A stretch of DNA of 32,476 bases from Phycisphaerae bacterium (lineage in GTDB: Bacteria; Planctomycetota; Phycisphaerae; UBA1845; PWPN01): the NCBI GenBank assembly GCA_030372985.1, contig JAUCQB010000241.1:1-32476 (forward strand). Reading direction: 5' to 3'. Below, in pieces: positions 26,301 through 32,476 of the stretch. Under the pieces are notes generated by a model. The model had not been told where the DNA came from, did no database searches, and saw nothing but the letters and a program-made list of their open reading frames with translations. A program made the position numbers and the translations under genes. The first letter of the stretch is position 1. Each line of letters begins with the position of its first letter.

Positions 26301-26553
26301 CGTCCGGGCGTTCCTTGGCAATGACTTCTGACACCGCCTCGACCGTCAGCGGCTCGATGTAGGTCACGTCCGCCATGCCCGGGTCGGTCATGATCGTGGC
26401 CGGGTTCGAGTTGACCAGGATGATTTTGTAGCCGAGCTTGCGAAGGGCCTTGCAGGCCTGTGTTCCGGAGTAGTCGAATTCGCAGGCCTGGCCGATCACG
26501 ATCGGTCCGGAGCCAATGATCAGCACTTTTTGAATGTCGTTGCGGCGCGGCAT
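23320..26553 (-). CDS. carB: Carbamoyl-phosphate synthase large subunit
   Basis: The 1077-residue protein makes carbamoyl phosphate from bicarbonate, ammonia and two ATP, feeding pyrimidine and arginine synthesis. It has the duplicated ATP-grasp layout: first half starts KVLIIGSGPIVIGQACEFDY (9-28) with RPAYTLGGTGGG, second half has KVMVLGGGPNRIGQGIEFDY with RPSYVLGGRGME. A C-terminal MGS-like allosteric domain (from about 940; FLTANGVQCEPIKKI, NTPIGKLSQHDDSYIRKSAI) is the usual site of UMP/ornithine control. Length is normal. It lies 33 bases after the guaA-type gene and overlaps hisF by four bases, so the three form one operon. The glutaminase partner CarA is not in the window. AGAGG lies about seven bases before the ATG. 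Confidence 0.98.
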   Translation of the reverse strand: MPRRNDIQKVLIIGSGPIVIGQACEFDYSGTQACKALRKLGYKIILVNSNPATIMTDPGMADVTYIEPLTVEAVSEVIAKERPDALLPNLGGQTGLNLTSELAKAGVLDKYGVSVIGVQVDAIERGEDRTAFKNTMNKLGIDMPKSEAVNSIEEAERVAAGLGYPVVIRPAYTLGGTGGGLVYNVEELRTVAGRGIAASLIGQILVEESVLGWEELELEVVRDAKGQKITVCFIENVDAMGVHTGDSYCTAPMLTITPELQARLQKYSYDIVDAIEVIGGTNVQFAHDPKTDRVVVIEINPRTSRSSALASKATGFPIAMVSAMLAAGLTLDEIPYWRDGTLEKYTPSGDYVVVKFARWAFEKFKNAQDRLGTQMRAVGEVMSIGKNYKEAFQKAIRSLENSRHGLGFAKDFNKRSLPQLMDMLREPSSERQFIMYEALRKGASVDDLYRLTYIKPWFIEQMKELVELEEEILKYKGSLLPDTLLTRAKKDGFSDKYLSRLLGVAESQIRHQRIRLGVVEAWDAVAVSGVENAAYYYSTYNGSDRVPTTRRRKVMVLGGGPNRIGQGIEFDYCCVHAAFALRDMGFETIMVNCNPETVSTDYDTSDKLYFEPLTVEDVLSIYEKEQPVGVICQFGGQTPLNISQELAAGGVNILGTSPDMIDLAEDRDRFRQMMDRLGIPMAPSGMASTLEQALDIAHRIGYPLMVRPSYVLGGRGMEIVYDEEMLKRYVAAAVDVTPERPILIDRFLENAIETEADAIADGTHTFVPAVMEHIELAGIHSGDSACVIPPVSIPAKHLETIYEYTQRIARELNVVGLMNMQYAIANDVVYVLEANPRASRTVPLVSKVCNIQMARVATQLMMGKKLSDLKLTAREIRHYGVKEAVFPFPMFPEVDPVLGPEMRSTGEVLGLSDGFGMAFYKAEEAAKSQLPTEGTVLISVSGKDHPAVLKPARRFQELGFKIRATEGTHAFLTANGVQCEPIKKIHEGRPNIVDALMNKEIHLVINTPIGKLSQHDDSYIRKSAIKYKIPYITTISAAMAAVEGIAACRNGRGTVKPLQAYHADIERMPVARRGGRQ

Positions 26554-26586
26554 CTGGGTACCTCTGGACTCCTCTTGCTGACAAGG

Positions 26587-27525
26587 TCACACGTACTCGA
26601 TCGTTGCCGGTGGTTTCGGCGTCAAATCGTACAGGCAGCGGTTGACGCCTTTGATCTGCGTAATCCGTTTCGAAATCCGGTCCAGCGTCTCCCACGACGG
26701 GCGGGTCACGGTCGCCTCGCGTGCGTCGACGCTCTCCATGCAGCGGACCACGATGATCTGCCCGAACTCCCGCCTGTTGTCGCGAATGCCGGTGGCCATG
26801 TCGTTGAGCAGGACGGCCAGGTACTGGAAGGCCCCGCAGTCGATCAGCTCCTCCTCGACGATGGCCGTCGCCGCCCGCACGGTATCCAGGCGTTCGGGCG
26901 TGACTTCGCCGACGATTCGGGTCGCCAGGGCGGGACCGGGGAAGGGCATCCGCTCGGAAAGCTCCTTGGGCAGGCCCAGGAATCTGGCAACCTCGCGAAC
27001 GCCGTCCTTGCGAAGCGTCATCAGCGGCTCCAGCACCGAGTAGCCGTAGGCCTCCTCGGGTTGGATCCCCAGTTGTGTCAGGATGTTATGCTGCCGCTTG
27101 ATGCCCGCGACCGTCTCCTCGATGTCCGTCAGGATCGTCCCGTGAAGGAGAAACTTGGCCCCGGACTCCCGGACCAGCCGGCCAAACACCTTGGAATAGA
27201 AGGTGTCGGTGATGGCGTGCCGCTTCTGCTCCGGATCGGTCAGACCCGCCAGGGCAGACAGGAACTCCTCGCGGGCGTCCATCAGGTCGACCTTGATGCC
27301 CATTTCTCCGAACATCTCCACCACGCGCTGCGGCTCGTTTTCACGCATCAGGGCGTTATCCACGAAGACAGCCTTGAGCCGGGGGCCCAAGGCTTTGTGC
27401 CCAAGCACGGTGACGACGGAGCTGTCAACGCCGCCGCTTAAGGCCGTGATCGCGGTTTCGTTGCCGACCCTCGCACGCAGGTCACGGATTTGCCCATCGA
27501 CGAACTGTCGACAGTCGATAGCCAT
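26587..27525 (-). CDS. guaA: Stand-alone GMP synthase ATP-pyrophosphatase subunit
   Basis: The 312-residue protein corresponds to the C-terminal two thirds of ordinary GuaA: the PP-loop SGGVDSSV (30-37), FVDNALMRENE, FLLHGTILTDIEE, the SERMPFPGPALATRIVGEVT region, the dimerisation domain with LNDMATGIRDNRREFGQI, and the closing KPPATIEYV. It adenylylates XMP and replaces the AMP with ammonia to give GMP. The class I glutaminase domain that precedes this part in most bacterial GuaA (about 190 residues) is missing. The start is firm because AAGGAG lies seven bases before the ATG and only a divergent promoter region lies upstream. Split GMP synthases of this kind are typical of archaea. It is the first gene of the carB-hisF operon. 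Confidence 0.93.
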   Translation of the reverse strand: MAIDCRQFVDGQIRDLRARVGNETAITALSGGVDSSVVTVLGHKALGPRLKAVFVDNALMRENEPQRVVEMFGEMGIKVDLMDAREEFLSALAGLTDPEQKRHAITDTFYSKVFGRLVRESGAKFLLHGTILTDIEETVAGIKRQHNILTQLGIQPEEAYGYSVLEPLMTLRKDGVREVARFLGLPKELSERMPFPGPALATRIVGEVTPERLDTVRAATAIVEEELIDCGAFQYLAVLLNDMATGIRDNRREFGQIIVVRCMESVDAREATVTRPSWETLDRISKRITQIKGVNRCLYDLTPKPPATIEYV

Positions 27526-27572
27526 AGGACTCTCCTTTTCGGCAGGGTACCAGAGACAGCCAAGATCATGCC

Positions 27573-27593
27573 AATTAGACAGCCTAATTTAGG
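27573..27593. promoter_or_regulatory. Overlapping palindromes, candidate operator
   Basis: AATTAG (27573-27578) and CTAATT (27584-27589) form an inverted repeat. The second arm is part of a further perfect palindrome CCTAA-T-TTAGG (27583-27593). The block covers the expected first transcribed bases of the operon and lies just upstream of the divergent -10, so one regulator bound here could affect both directions (inference). Confidence 0.5.
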
Positions 27594-27602
27594 TTGGGGA
27601 CT

Positions 27603-27611
27603 TGGTATAAT
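27603..27611 (+). promoter_or_regulatory. Extended -10 promoter toward the histidine kinase
   Basis: TGG-TATAAT is a perfect extended -10 on the plus strand with no recognisable -35. It overlaps the minus-strand -10 base for base, so the two promoters cannot both be occupied at once. It lies about 330 bases before the kinase start. Confidence 0.45.
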
Positions 27612-27632
27612 GAGATTGCGCATCGCTGTCAA
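27604..27632 (-). promoter_or_regulatory. Promoter of the guaA-carB-hisF operon
   Basis: On the minus strand a perfect -35 TTGACA (27632-27627) is followed after 17 bases by TATACC (27609-27604). Transcription would start near 27597, about 70 bases before the guaA start. Confidence 0.72.
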
Positions 27633-27790
27633 ATGGAGTCAACGACCCGGCTCTCGGTCTTTTCGGCGGGCTCAGATCGCTTCGGTGAATGCCGGACCGG
27701 GGGGTGAAGGCGCAGGTCTCCTGATTTCCATCCCCAGGGTTCGTTTACCCCAGTTTCACCGCGGATGTGCTTTTAATACTCTCGGCCGGC

Positions 27791-27799
27791 TGGTACAAT
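27791..27799 (+). promoter_or_regulatory. Second possible extended -10 upstream of the histidine kinase
   Basis: TGG-TACAAT repeats the extended -10 pattern 188 bases downstream of the first and 145 bases before the kinase ATG. No -35 is seen. The rest of the 418-base gap between guaA and the kinase contains no gene I can support. Confidence 0.4.
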
Positions 27800-27943
27800 A
27801 TAAACGCATCTGTCTCGTGTTGGCGGGGGTTCATCGACTGCGGTCGGAGGGGGAACACTTTTCTCGCGTCATTTCTGACTGCGGACAGGCAAGACGGGGG
27901 TCTGCGGCTCGAATGGCCCTGCGGAAGGCTGGTGAAACATCGG

Positions 27944-30900
27944 ATGAATGATCTCAGCAAGACCAAGAAGCAGCTCGTCGATGAACTGAACGACCTGCGA
28001 GGGAGAATTGCCTTACTGGAGCAGGACGTCACCCCGCAGACTCCCGATCACGAACGGAACCTGCTGCAAACGCTGATCGACAATCTGCCGGACCTGATCT
28101 ATGTGAAGGACCGCGAGTCGCGCTTCCGCCTGGCGAATCGGACCGTTCTGTCGCGATTCGGGCTTTCAGAGCCGAGTGAGCTGATCGGGAAAACGGACGC
28201 CGACTTCTTCCCGCCCAGTGAGGCCCAGGGTTACCTGGATGAGGAGCGCCGCATTCTTGAAACCGGTGAAGCCCTGGTAGACGCCGAGCGGAAGATTGAG
28301 AGCCCGGGCAGAGAGCCGGCGTTGGCCCTGGTTACGAAGGTCCCGCTGCGCGACGAGCATACCGGACAGATCGTGGGGCTTGTCGGATTGAACCACGACA
28401 TCACCCGGCTCAGGCAGATCGAGCAGGAGATGCTGGCCGGCGAGCGCCAGCATCACCTCGTCCTCGACGCCCTGACGGATGCCATTCACGTGATCGACCG
28501 CGATCACCGCATCGTGCTGGCCAATCAGGCCTTTCACGACTGGCTCAGAAGGTACGGGATGGACGACGACCCCATGGGCCGTTCGTTAAGCAAGGTCGTT
28601 CCCTTCCTCCCGGTCAGCAGCTTTGATCAATACGAAAAGGTTTTCACCACCGGCCGCGGCGTCGAATACGAGTTTGAAGCATCCGTGCAAGGCATGTCCA
28701 TTGTTGTCGAGGTCCGCAAGGTCCCGATCATTGAAGCCAACGGGGTGAACCGTGTGGCCACTGTCCTGCGCGACGTTACCGACCGCCGGCGGGTCGAGGA
28801 ATCGCTTCGCCAGAGCGAGGACCGGATTCGGCAGATGATGAAGTCGCTGCCCATCGCTCTGTTCTCGTTCGAGGCGGGCACCAACCGGACTCTGCTGGTG
28901 CAGGGCGACGTGAAACGGATCCTCGGGTACGAGCGAGATCGAATCCTCGCCGACCCGACTGTGGGTAGACAAATCGTTCATCCCGACGACTTGCCAGCCA
29001 CCGACGAGGCGTTTCGCGTGGGTCTCGCCTCCATGCAACCCTTTGAGGTTGAGTTGCGCATCCTGCACGGGGAAACCGGCGACGTGCGTTATGTTCAGCA
29101 GTACATCGTGCCGGTGGGCGACGACGAGGGCAGACTCGCGCGCGCGGACTCCGTCGTCGTCGACGTGACCGAACGCCGGGCGACGGAGCAGGCCCTGCGC
29201 GAGAGTGAGACACGCATCCGGCAACTGGTTGACACGCTGCCTGTCGTGTTGAGCTCGGTCGAGGCGGAAACGGGCCGGACCCTTCTGCTGCGGGGTGACA
29301 CGCGCGGTATCCTGGGGTACGACCATGAGCGATTGTTCTCCGATCCGCGCCTCGGGCTCTCCATCGTTCACCCGCAGGACCAGGCGGCGGCATACAACGC
29401 CTTCGACCAGGGCATGGCATCGAGGCGACCGTTCAGCATGACGTACCGCGTCGTCCATGGTGAAACCGGAGAGGCTGTTTACCTGCAGCGGTACGTCGTG
29501 CCCGTGTGCGATTCGAACAACCGCCTGGTGAGACACGACTCCATCATCATTGACGTGACGTCGGAACGTGAGGCGGAGCGGCGGCTGAAGCTGCTTTCGC
29601 AGGTGGCTGAGCAGACCACCGAGGGCGTGGCCGTCGCCGACCTGGACGGCAAGCTGCTCTTCCTGAACCGCGCGTTCGCAGCCCTGCACGGCGGAGAGGA
29701 GGCCGATTACCTCGGCAGGCATATGTCGGTCTTTCACACCGCCGAACAAATGCCGGCGGTGCAGCTGGCGATTCAGACGACCATCGCCGCAGGCAGGTTC
29801 GAAGGGGAGATCTGGCATGCCCGCAAGGACGGTTCAACCTTCCTCGCGTCGATGCATACCACCCTGCTTCGCAGCGAGTCGGACCTGGCCGTGGGGGTGA
29901 TCGGTATGATGCGCGACATCACCACATGGAAGGCAATGCAGGCTTCCTCCGCGCTGCTGGCAGAAGCGGTGAAGAACGCGGGTGAAGGCATCGCCATCTG
30001 GAATGAGAGCTGGCGCCTGACCTATGCCAACGCGTCGATGCTCACGATCATGGGCTGTGCATGTCTGGAGGATCTGGCGGCGCTGAAACCGTTCAGCAGC
30101 ATCCTCGAACAGGGACAAGAGCGTCGCGGCAGCGTGCGTGCCCGCTTGCGCAAGACGGGCGTCTGGCGCGGACGGCTGCAAGGCAAACGAAAGGACGGTT
30201 CGACCGTCTCTCTCGCGGCGGCGTTCAGCCGGCTGGTTCAGGACGGCGGCCATGAACTGGTCGTCGGAAACTTCACGGACATGAGCATCGAAGAGGCCCA
30301 GGTCGAGCAGATTCGACGGCTGGGCCGGGAGGCTGCGTCGCTGCTCGACGATGAGCGCGCGAGGCTCTCGAGAGAGCTGCACGATGAACTCGGCCAGCAG
30401 TTGACGGCCATGAATCTCGGGTTGGCGTGGCTGGAGTCCCGTCTGGCGACCGCGGAGTCCGGGGTCGTAGAACGGCTTTCGGAAGTGAGAGACGTGCAGA
30501 TACGCATGACCCAGACCGTACGCGACCTGGCAAGAAGCCTGCGCCCCGCGGTGTTTGACTACCAGACGTTGCCCGAGGCTTTGCAGTCTCTGGTCGGTGA
30601 GTACGGCCAGAGCAGCAGGATCACCTGCCACATCAAGGCCAGCCCGCCGGATCTGGACGTGCCGAACCCGCTGAAGACGGCGATCTACCGGATCACGCAG
30701 GAGGCCCTGACCAACGTCCTCAGGCATTCAGGGGCTACGCGTTGCGAGCTCAAGCTTTGCAGAACACCCAAGGGTATCGAGCTCTGTGTGACCGACAACG
30801 GCACCGGGGCCGATCCTTCCCGACTTGAAGGAACCACGTCCCTGGGAATCGTGGGCATGAAAGAGCGGGCCACCGCCCTGGGCGGCGAAGTGCGCGTCGA

Positions 30901-30967
30901 CAACCTCCGCCGCCGCGGTGTGCGCGTCACGGCCGTATTCCCCTGGTCGCCCGCTGAGCAGTCTTGA
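27944..30967 (+). CDS. Soluble multi-PAS sensor histidine kinase, HisKA_3 (NarX/DegS) type
   Basis: The 1007-residue protein starts with a short coiled coil (2-30). About six PAS units follow (about 37-155, 165-282, 288-412, 416-542, 546-662, 668-782). The dimerisation domain has the phospho-acceptor motif RARLSRELHDELGQQLTAM with His813, and the ATPase domain has the N-box ITQEALTNVLRHSG (Asn924), DNGTGAD and LGIVGMKERA. There is no membrane segment, so it senses a cytoplasmic signal. The partner should be a NarL/LuxR-type response regulator, but none is in the window. PAS units 3 and 4 are strikingly alike (GETGDVRYVQQYIVPV versus GETGEAVYLQRYVVPV). The start at 27944 is the best ATG before the coiled coil, but its Shine-Dalgarno site is poor; GTG at 27932 is an alternative. 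Confidence 0.93.
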   Translation: MNDLSKTKKQLVDELNDLRGRIALLEQDVTPQTPDHERNLLQTLIDNLPDLIYVKDRESRFRLANRTVLSRFGLSEPSELIGKTDADFFPPSEAQGYLDEERRILETGEALVDAERKIESPGREPALALVTKVPLRDEHTGQIVGLVGLNHDITRLRQIEQEMLAGERQHHLVLDALTDAIHVIDRDHRIVLANQAFHDWLRRYGMDDDPMGRSLSKVVPFLPVSSFDQYEKVFTTGRGVEYEFEASVQGMSIVVEVRKVPIIEANGVNRVATVLRDVTDRRRVEESLRQSEDRIRQMMKSLPIALFSFEAGTNRTLLVQGDVKRILGYERDRILADPTVGRQIVHPDDLPATDEAFRVGLASMQPFEVELRILHGETGDVRYVQQYIVPVGDDEGRLARADSVVVDVTERRATEQALRESETRIRQLVDTLPVVLSSVEAETGRTLLLRGDTRGILGYDHERLFSDPRLGLSIVHPQDQAAAYNAFDQGMASRRPFSMTYRVVHGETGEAVYLQRYVVPVCDSNNRLVRHDSIIIDVTSEREAERRLKLLSQVAEQTTEGVAVADLDGKLLFLNRAFAALHGGEEADYLGRHMSVFHTAEQMPAVQLAIQTTIAAGRFEGEIWHARKDGSTFLASMHTTLLRSESDLAVGVIGMMRDITTWKAMQASSALLAEAVKNAGEGIAIWNESWRLTYANASMLTIMGCACLEDLAALKPFSSILEQGQERRGSVRARLRKTGVWRGRLQGKRKDGSTVSLAAAFSRLVQDGGHELVVGNFTDMSIEEAQVEQIRRLGREAASLLDDERARLSRELHDELGQQLTAMNLGLAWLESRLATAESGVVERLSEVRDVQIRMTQTVRDLARSLRPAVFDYQTLPEALQSLVGEYGQSSRITCHIKASPPDLDVPNPLKTAIYRITQEALTNVLRHSGATRCELKLCRTPKGIELCVTDNGTGADPSRLEGTTSLGIVGMKERATALGGEVRVDNLRRRGVRVTAVFPWSPAEQS

Positions 30968-31101
30968 CCTTGTCTGCCGGAGTGATGCAGTGGTCGGGGC
31001 TTTCGTCGCCGGTTGAGATCCAGGATGGCACCGGCAGCTCGCTCGCCCCGTCCTGTACGGCTCCACGCGACCGGCCGTGAAACTGCCACCCGTGGGGCAA
31101 T

Positions 31102-31173
31102 GGGCCCGGAGGGATTCGAACCCCCGACCAAAGGATTATGAGTCCTCCGCTCTAACCACTGAGCTACGGGCCC
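31102..31173 (-). tRNA. tRNA-Met (anticodon CAT)
   Basis: The minus strand folds into a complete 72-base cloverleaf: acceptor GGGCCCG with CGGGCCC, D arm GCTC-AGTGGTTA-GAGC, anticodon arm GAGGA-CTCATAA-TCCTT, five-base variable region TGGTC and T arm GGGGG-TTCGAAT-CCCTC. The anticodon is CAT. The acceptor starts with a paired G, so it is not an initiator tRNA of the usual type; it is an elongator Met or a lysidine-modified Ile(CAT). CCA is not encoded. Confidence 0.95.
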
Positions 31174-31825
31174 GGGACGGGTATTGAAGGTTCCGCTCAC
31201 GGCCGGATGCGAGCCGCAGGGCGTCCCTATCAAGGTACGAACAACACAAGCCGAATGCAACATCCTCCAAACGGTCTCGGCCGTCCGAGGCCGGGCCAAC
31301 GCACGCTCCAACTCCGATTGGACAAGGGCCGACACGAGGCAAACATCGAGTCTGGCCGGCAATGCACAAGGATGTGCCGGGCGGCAAGGTGTACCCCAGC
31401 GTTGCATCGAGTAACGCCGGGGAATGATGAATGCAGAATGGGGAATGGGGTGCAATTTGTCGTTGCCCATGAACCTTTCCGCCGGTGAACTCCGGAAACA
31501 GTGACGAACCGGCATGAAACACCTGATCCACAAGTGTTCTTCAACAAGTTCGCGGCTTCCTTGTGCAACCGGGGGTGCACTCACGACGGTGGGGCGGGCT
31601 GGCCGCAGGACTCGGCCCGAGCGTTTGGGGCATCGGTGTTTTTCTACGGGGCAGTTCAGCGCCATGGCCTTTACCGGTTCGAGATGTTCTGTGAAGGTCT
31701 GGGCGCCTCCAAGTCCGGATAAACCCTGGAAGGGCAAGGATAACGTGATCCTATTACAGAGGGACGCCCCGATCGCCGAATAAACAACTGGTTGGACGAG
31801 CGATCATCGAGAACGAGGGACGCTC
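31174..31825. other. 652-base gene-poor region
   Basis: Frames here are short, overlap each other on both strands and have no protein-like composition. Apart from the heptamer array at 31422-31449 I see no feature. A promoter for the upstream-pointing tRNA gene is expected just right of 31173 but is not clear. Confidence 0.5.
31422..31449. repeat. Four tandem heptamers, consensus GAATGNN
   Basis: GAATGAT, GAATGCA, GAATGGG, GAATGGG follow each other with exact seven-base spacing in a non-coding stretch. The first five bases are invariant. Confidence 0.8.
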
Positions 31826-32239
31826 ATGCAAGTGGATCATGCCACCGAGTACATAACAAGGGAAAAATGGTGTCAGGCACTATCCATCTATAAAGAACCC
31901 AACTCCTCCTCGTCTTATGCGAAGGGGCGCCGAAAACACCTGCGGTTCCGAATGGTCGGCTGGGCAGCGCTGGCTCTCCAGTCCGCCGACCAGCAGGCGG
32001 CACAGACCGTCTGTTCAGGTTGTGAGGTCTTGGACGTTTCCGAAGAAGGCCTCGCGCTCCGCGTGCCCCGCGCGATCGACTCGGATACCGCCGTCTCCGT
32101 CGAGTTGCACGTCAGCGGGCGCATCTTCTGGCTGTCCGGCAGGGTTGTATACCACTCCCGACTGCCCGGCGCGGTCAGAATCGGCATCAGGTTGGATTTT
32201 GGTCCGACGGACAAGCAGACCCGTTCAGCAGGCCGGTAG
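31826..32239 (+). CDS. PilZ-domain protein, probable c-di-GMP receptor
   Basis: The 137-residue protein has the two c-di-GMP-binding motifs of PilZ (PF07238): RKHLR (residues 36-40, RxxxR) and DVSEEG (70-75, DxSxxG). The usual beta-barrel strands follow (LALRVP, SVELHVSGRIFWLSGRVVY, RIGIRLDF). It is a single-domain protein with a 33-residue N-terminal extension. Such receptors change conformation on binding c-di-GMP to control motility, exopolysaccharide or transcription; the target is not evident here. GAGGG lies about ten bases before the ATG. No neighbour suggests a pathway. Confidence 0.87.
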   Translation: MQVDHATEYITREKWCQALSIYKEPNSSSSYAKGRRKHLRFRMVGWAALALQSADQQAAQTVCSGCEVLDVSEEGLALRVPRAIDSDTAVSVELHVSGRIFWLSGRVVYHSRLPGAVRIGIRLDFGPTDKQTRSAGR

Positions 32240-32321
32240 GCGGGTGTGAAAACCGCGGCGAGCGTGCGGCAGGTCTGCGTCCTGCTTCGTCCACGGGACT
32301 TCGCAAGGCTCCGACCACGCC

Positions 32322-32476
32322 CTACTGCGGGTGGGTGGTCGATCGTGCTCGACGGGAGACTCGGCCCGCAGCGGACCAGGCGTCGAGCCAGTTCTGATAG
32401 AGCGCCTGCCCGATGGCGTTGTCGACGACCTCCTCGGGCGGTCCCCAGTAGAAACTCACGAAGCCCGCCCCGTACG
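32322..32476 (-). CDS. C-terminal fragment of an unrecognised protein
   Basis: From the right edge the minus strand is open for about 51 codons to a TAG at 32322-32324. The visible part reads YGAGFVSFYWGPPEEVVDNA, then IGQALYQNWLDAWSAAG and an Arg-rich end. Composition is protein-like, but the fragment is too short for me to name a family. It converges on the PilZ gene. Confidence 0.5.
   Translation of the reverse strand, partial: YGAGFVSFYWGPPEEVVDNAIGQALYQNWLDAWSAAGRVSRRARSTTHPQ

Noticed and set aside
28586..29818. Minus-strand frame of 410 codons opposite the histidine kinase
   Set aside because: The plus strand encodes recognisable PAS and kinase domains throughout. The opposite frame has no family character.
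31501..31783. Small plus-strand frames between the heptamer array and the PilZ gene
   Set aside because: Two overlapping frames of similar length, no good ribosome site, no protein-like pattern and no recognised family.

Overview
The window looks like a GC-rich planctomycete-type bacterium (Planctomycetota, possibly Phycisphaerae or a relative), probably a metagenome-assembled contig. This is inferred from the gene content: a secreted formylglycine-enzyme-like protein ending in a dockerin-type EF-hand domain, a DUF2961/GH172 protein, a GHL10-type hydrolase, a URO-D-family protein, zinc-ribbon membrane and PilZ proteins, and short intergenic microrepeats. The first 16 bases match a Nextera transposon end with one mismatch, so position 1 is probably a contig end and the first gene is cut there.

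Layout. 17-322 (-) is the N-terminal part of a YkgJ-type cysteine-cluster protein. 568-5395 (+) holds a DedA membrane protein, an exported clan GH-A arabinofuranosidase-like hydrolase with an inserted binding domain, and a sodium:solute symporter. 5581-6690 (-) is a GH172-family protein. 6904-7762 is a UPF0175/PIN toxin-antitoxin pair with promoter and operator-like repeats. 7997-9669 (-) has two tandem beta-propeller hydrolase-like genes, the downstream one broken by an in-frame TAG and apparently shortened. 10273-10617 (+) is a glycine-rich RRM RNA-binding protein. 11125-17837 (-) carries pyruvate phosphate dikinase, an exported Mn/Fe superoxide dismutase with a second internal start, a zinc-ribbon membrane protein and a URO-D-family gene split by another TAG. 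18014-22277 (-) has two large secreted multidomain proteins separated by a double-hairpin palindromic element. 22559-27525 (-) is a compact guaA(ATP-pyrophosphatase)-carB-hisF operon. 27944-30967 (+) is a large soluble multi-PAS histidine kinase divergent from that operon. The right end has tRNA-Met(CAT), a PilZ protein and the C-terminal end of an unknown gene.

How the genes fit together. The left part is mostly a carbohydrate (perhaps furanoside) degradation and uptake neighbourhood with a TA module inside it. The most distinctive unit is the operon at 22559-27525. All three of its products (stand-alone GMP synthase ATP-PPase, carbamoyl-phosphate synthase large subunit, HisF) are ammonia-accepting halves of glutamine amidotransferases, and none of the matching glutaminase halves (GuaA-GATase, CarA, HisH) is in the window. 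It has a near-consensus promoter overlapping a palindromic operator candidate and a divergent -10 that may serve the histidine kinase.

TAG is a normal stop here (ppdK, hisF and the symporter end in it), so the two in-frame TAGs are most simply mutations or assembly errors rather than recoding.
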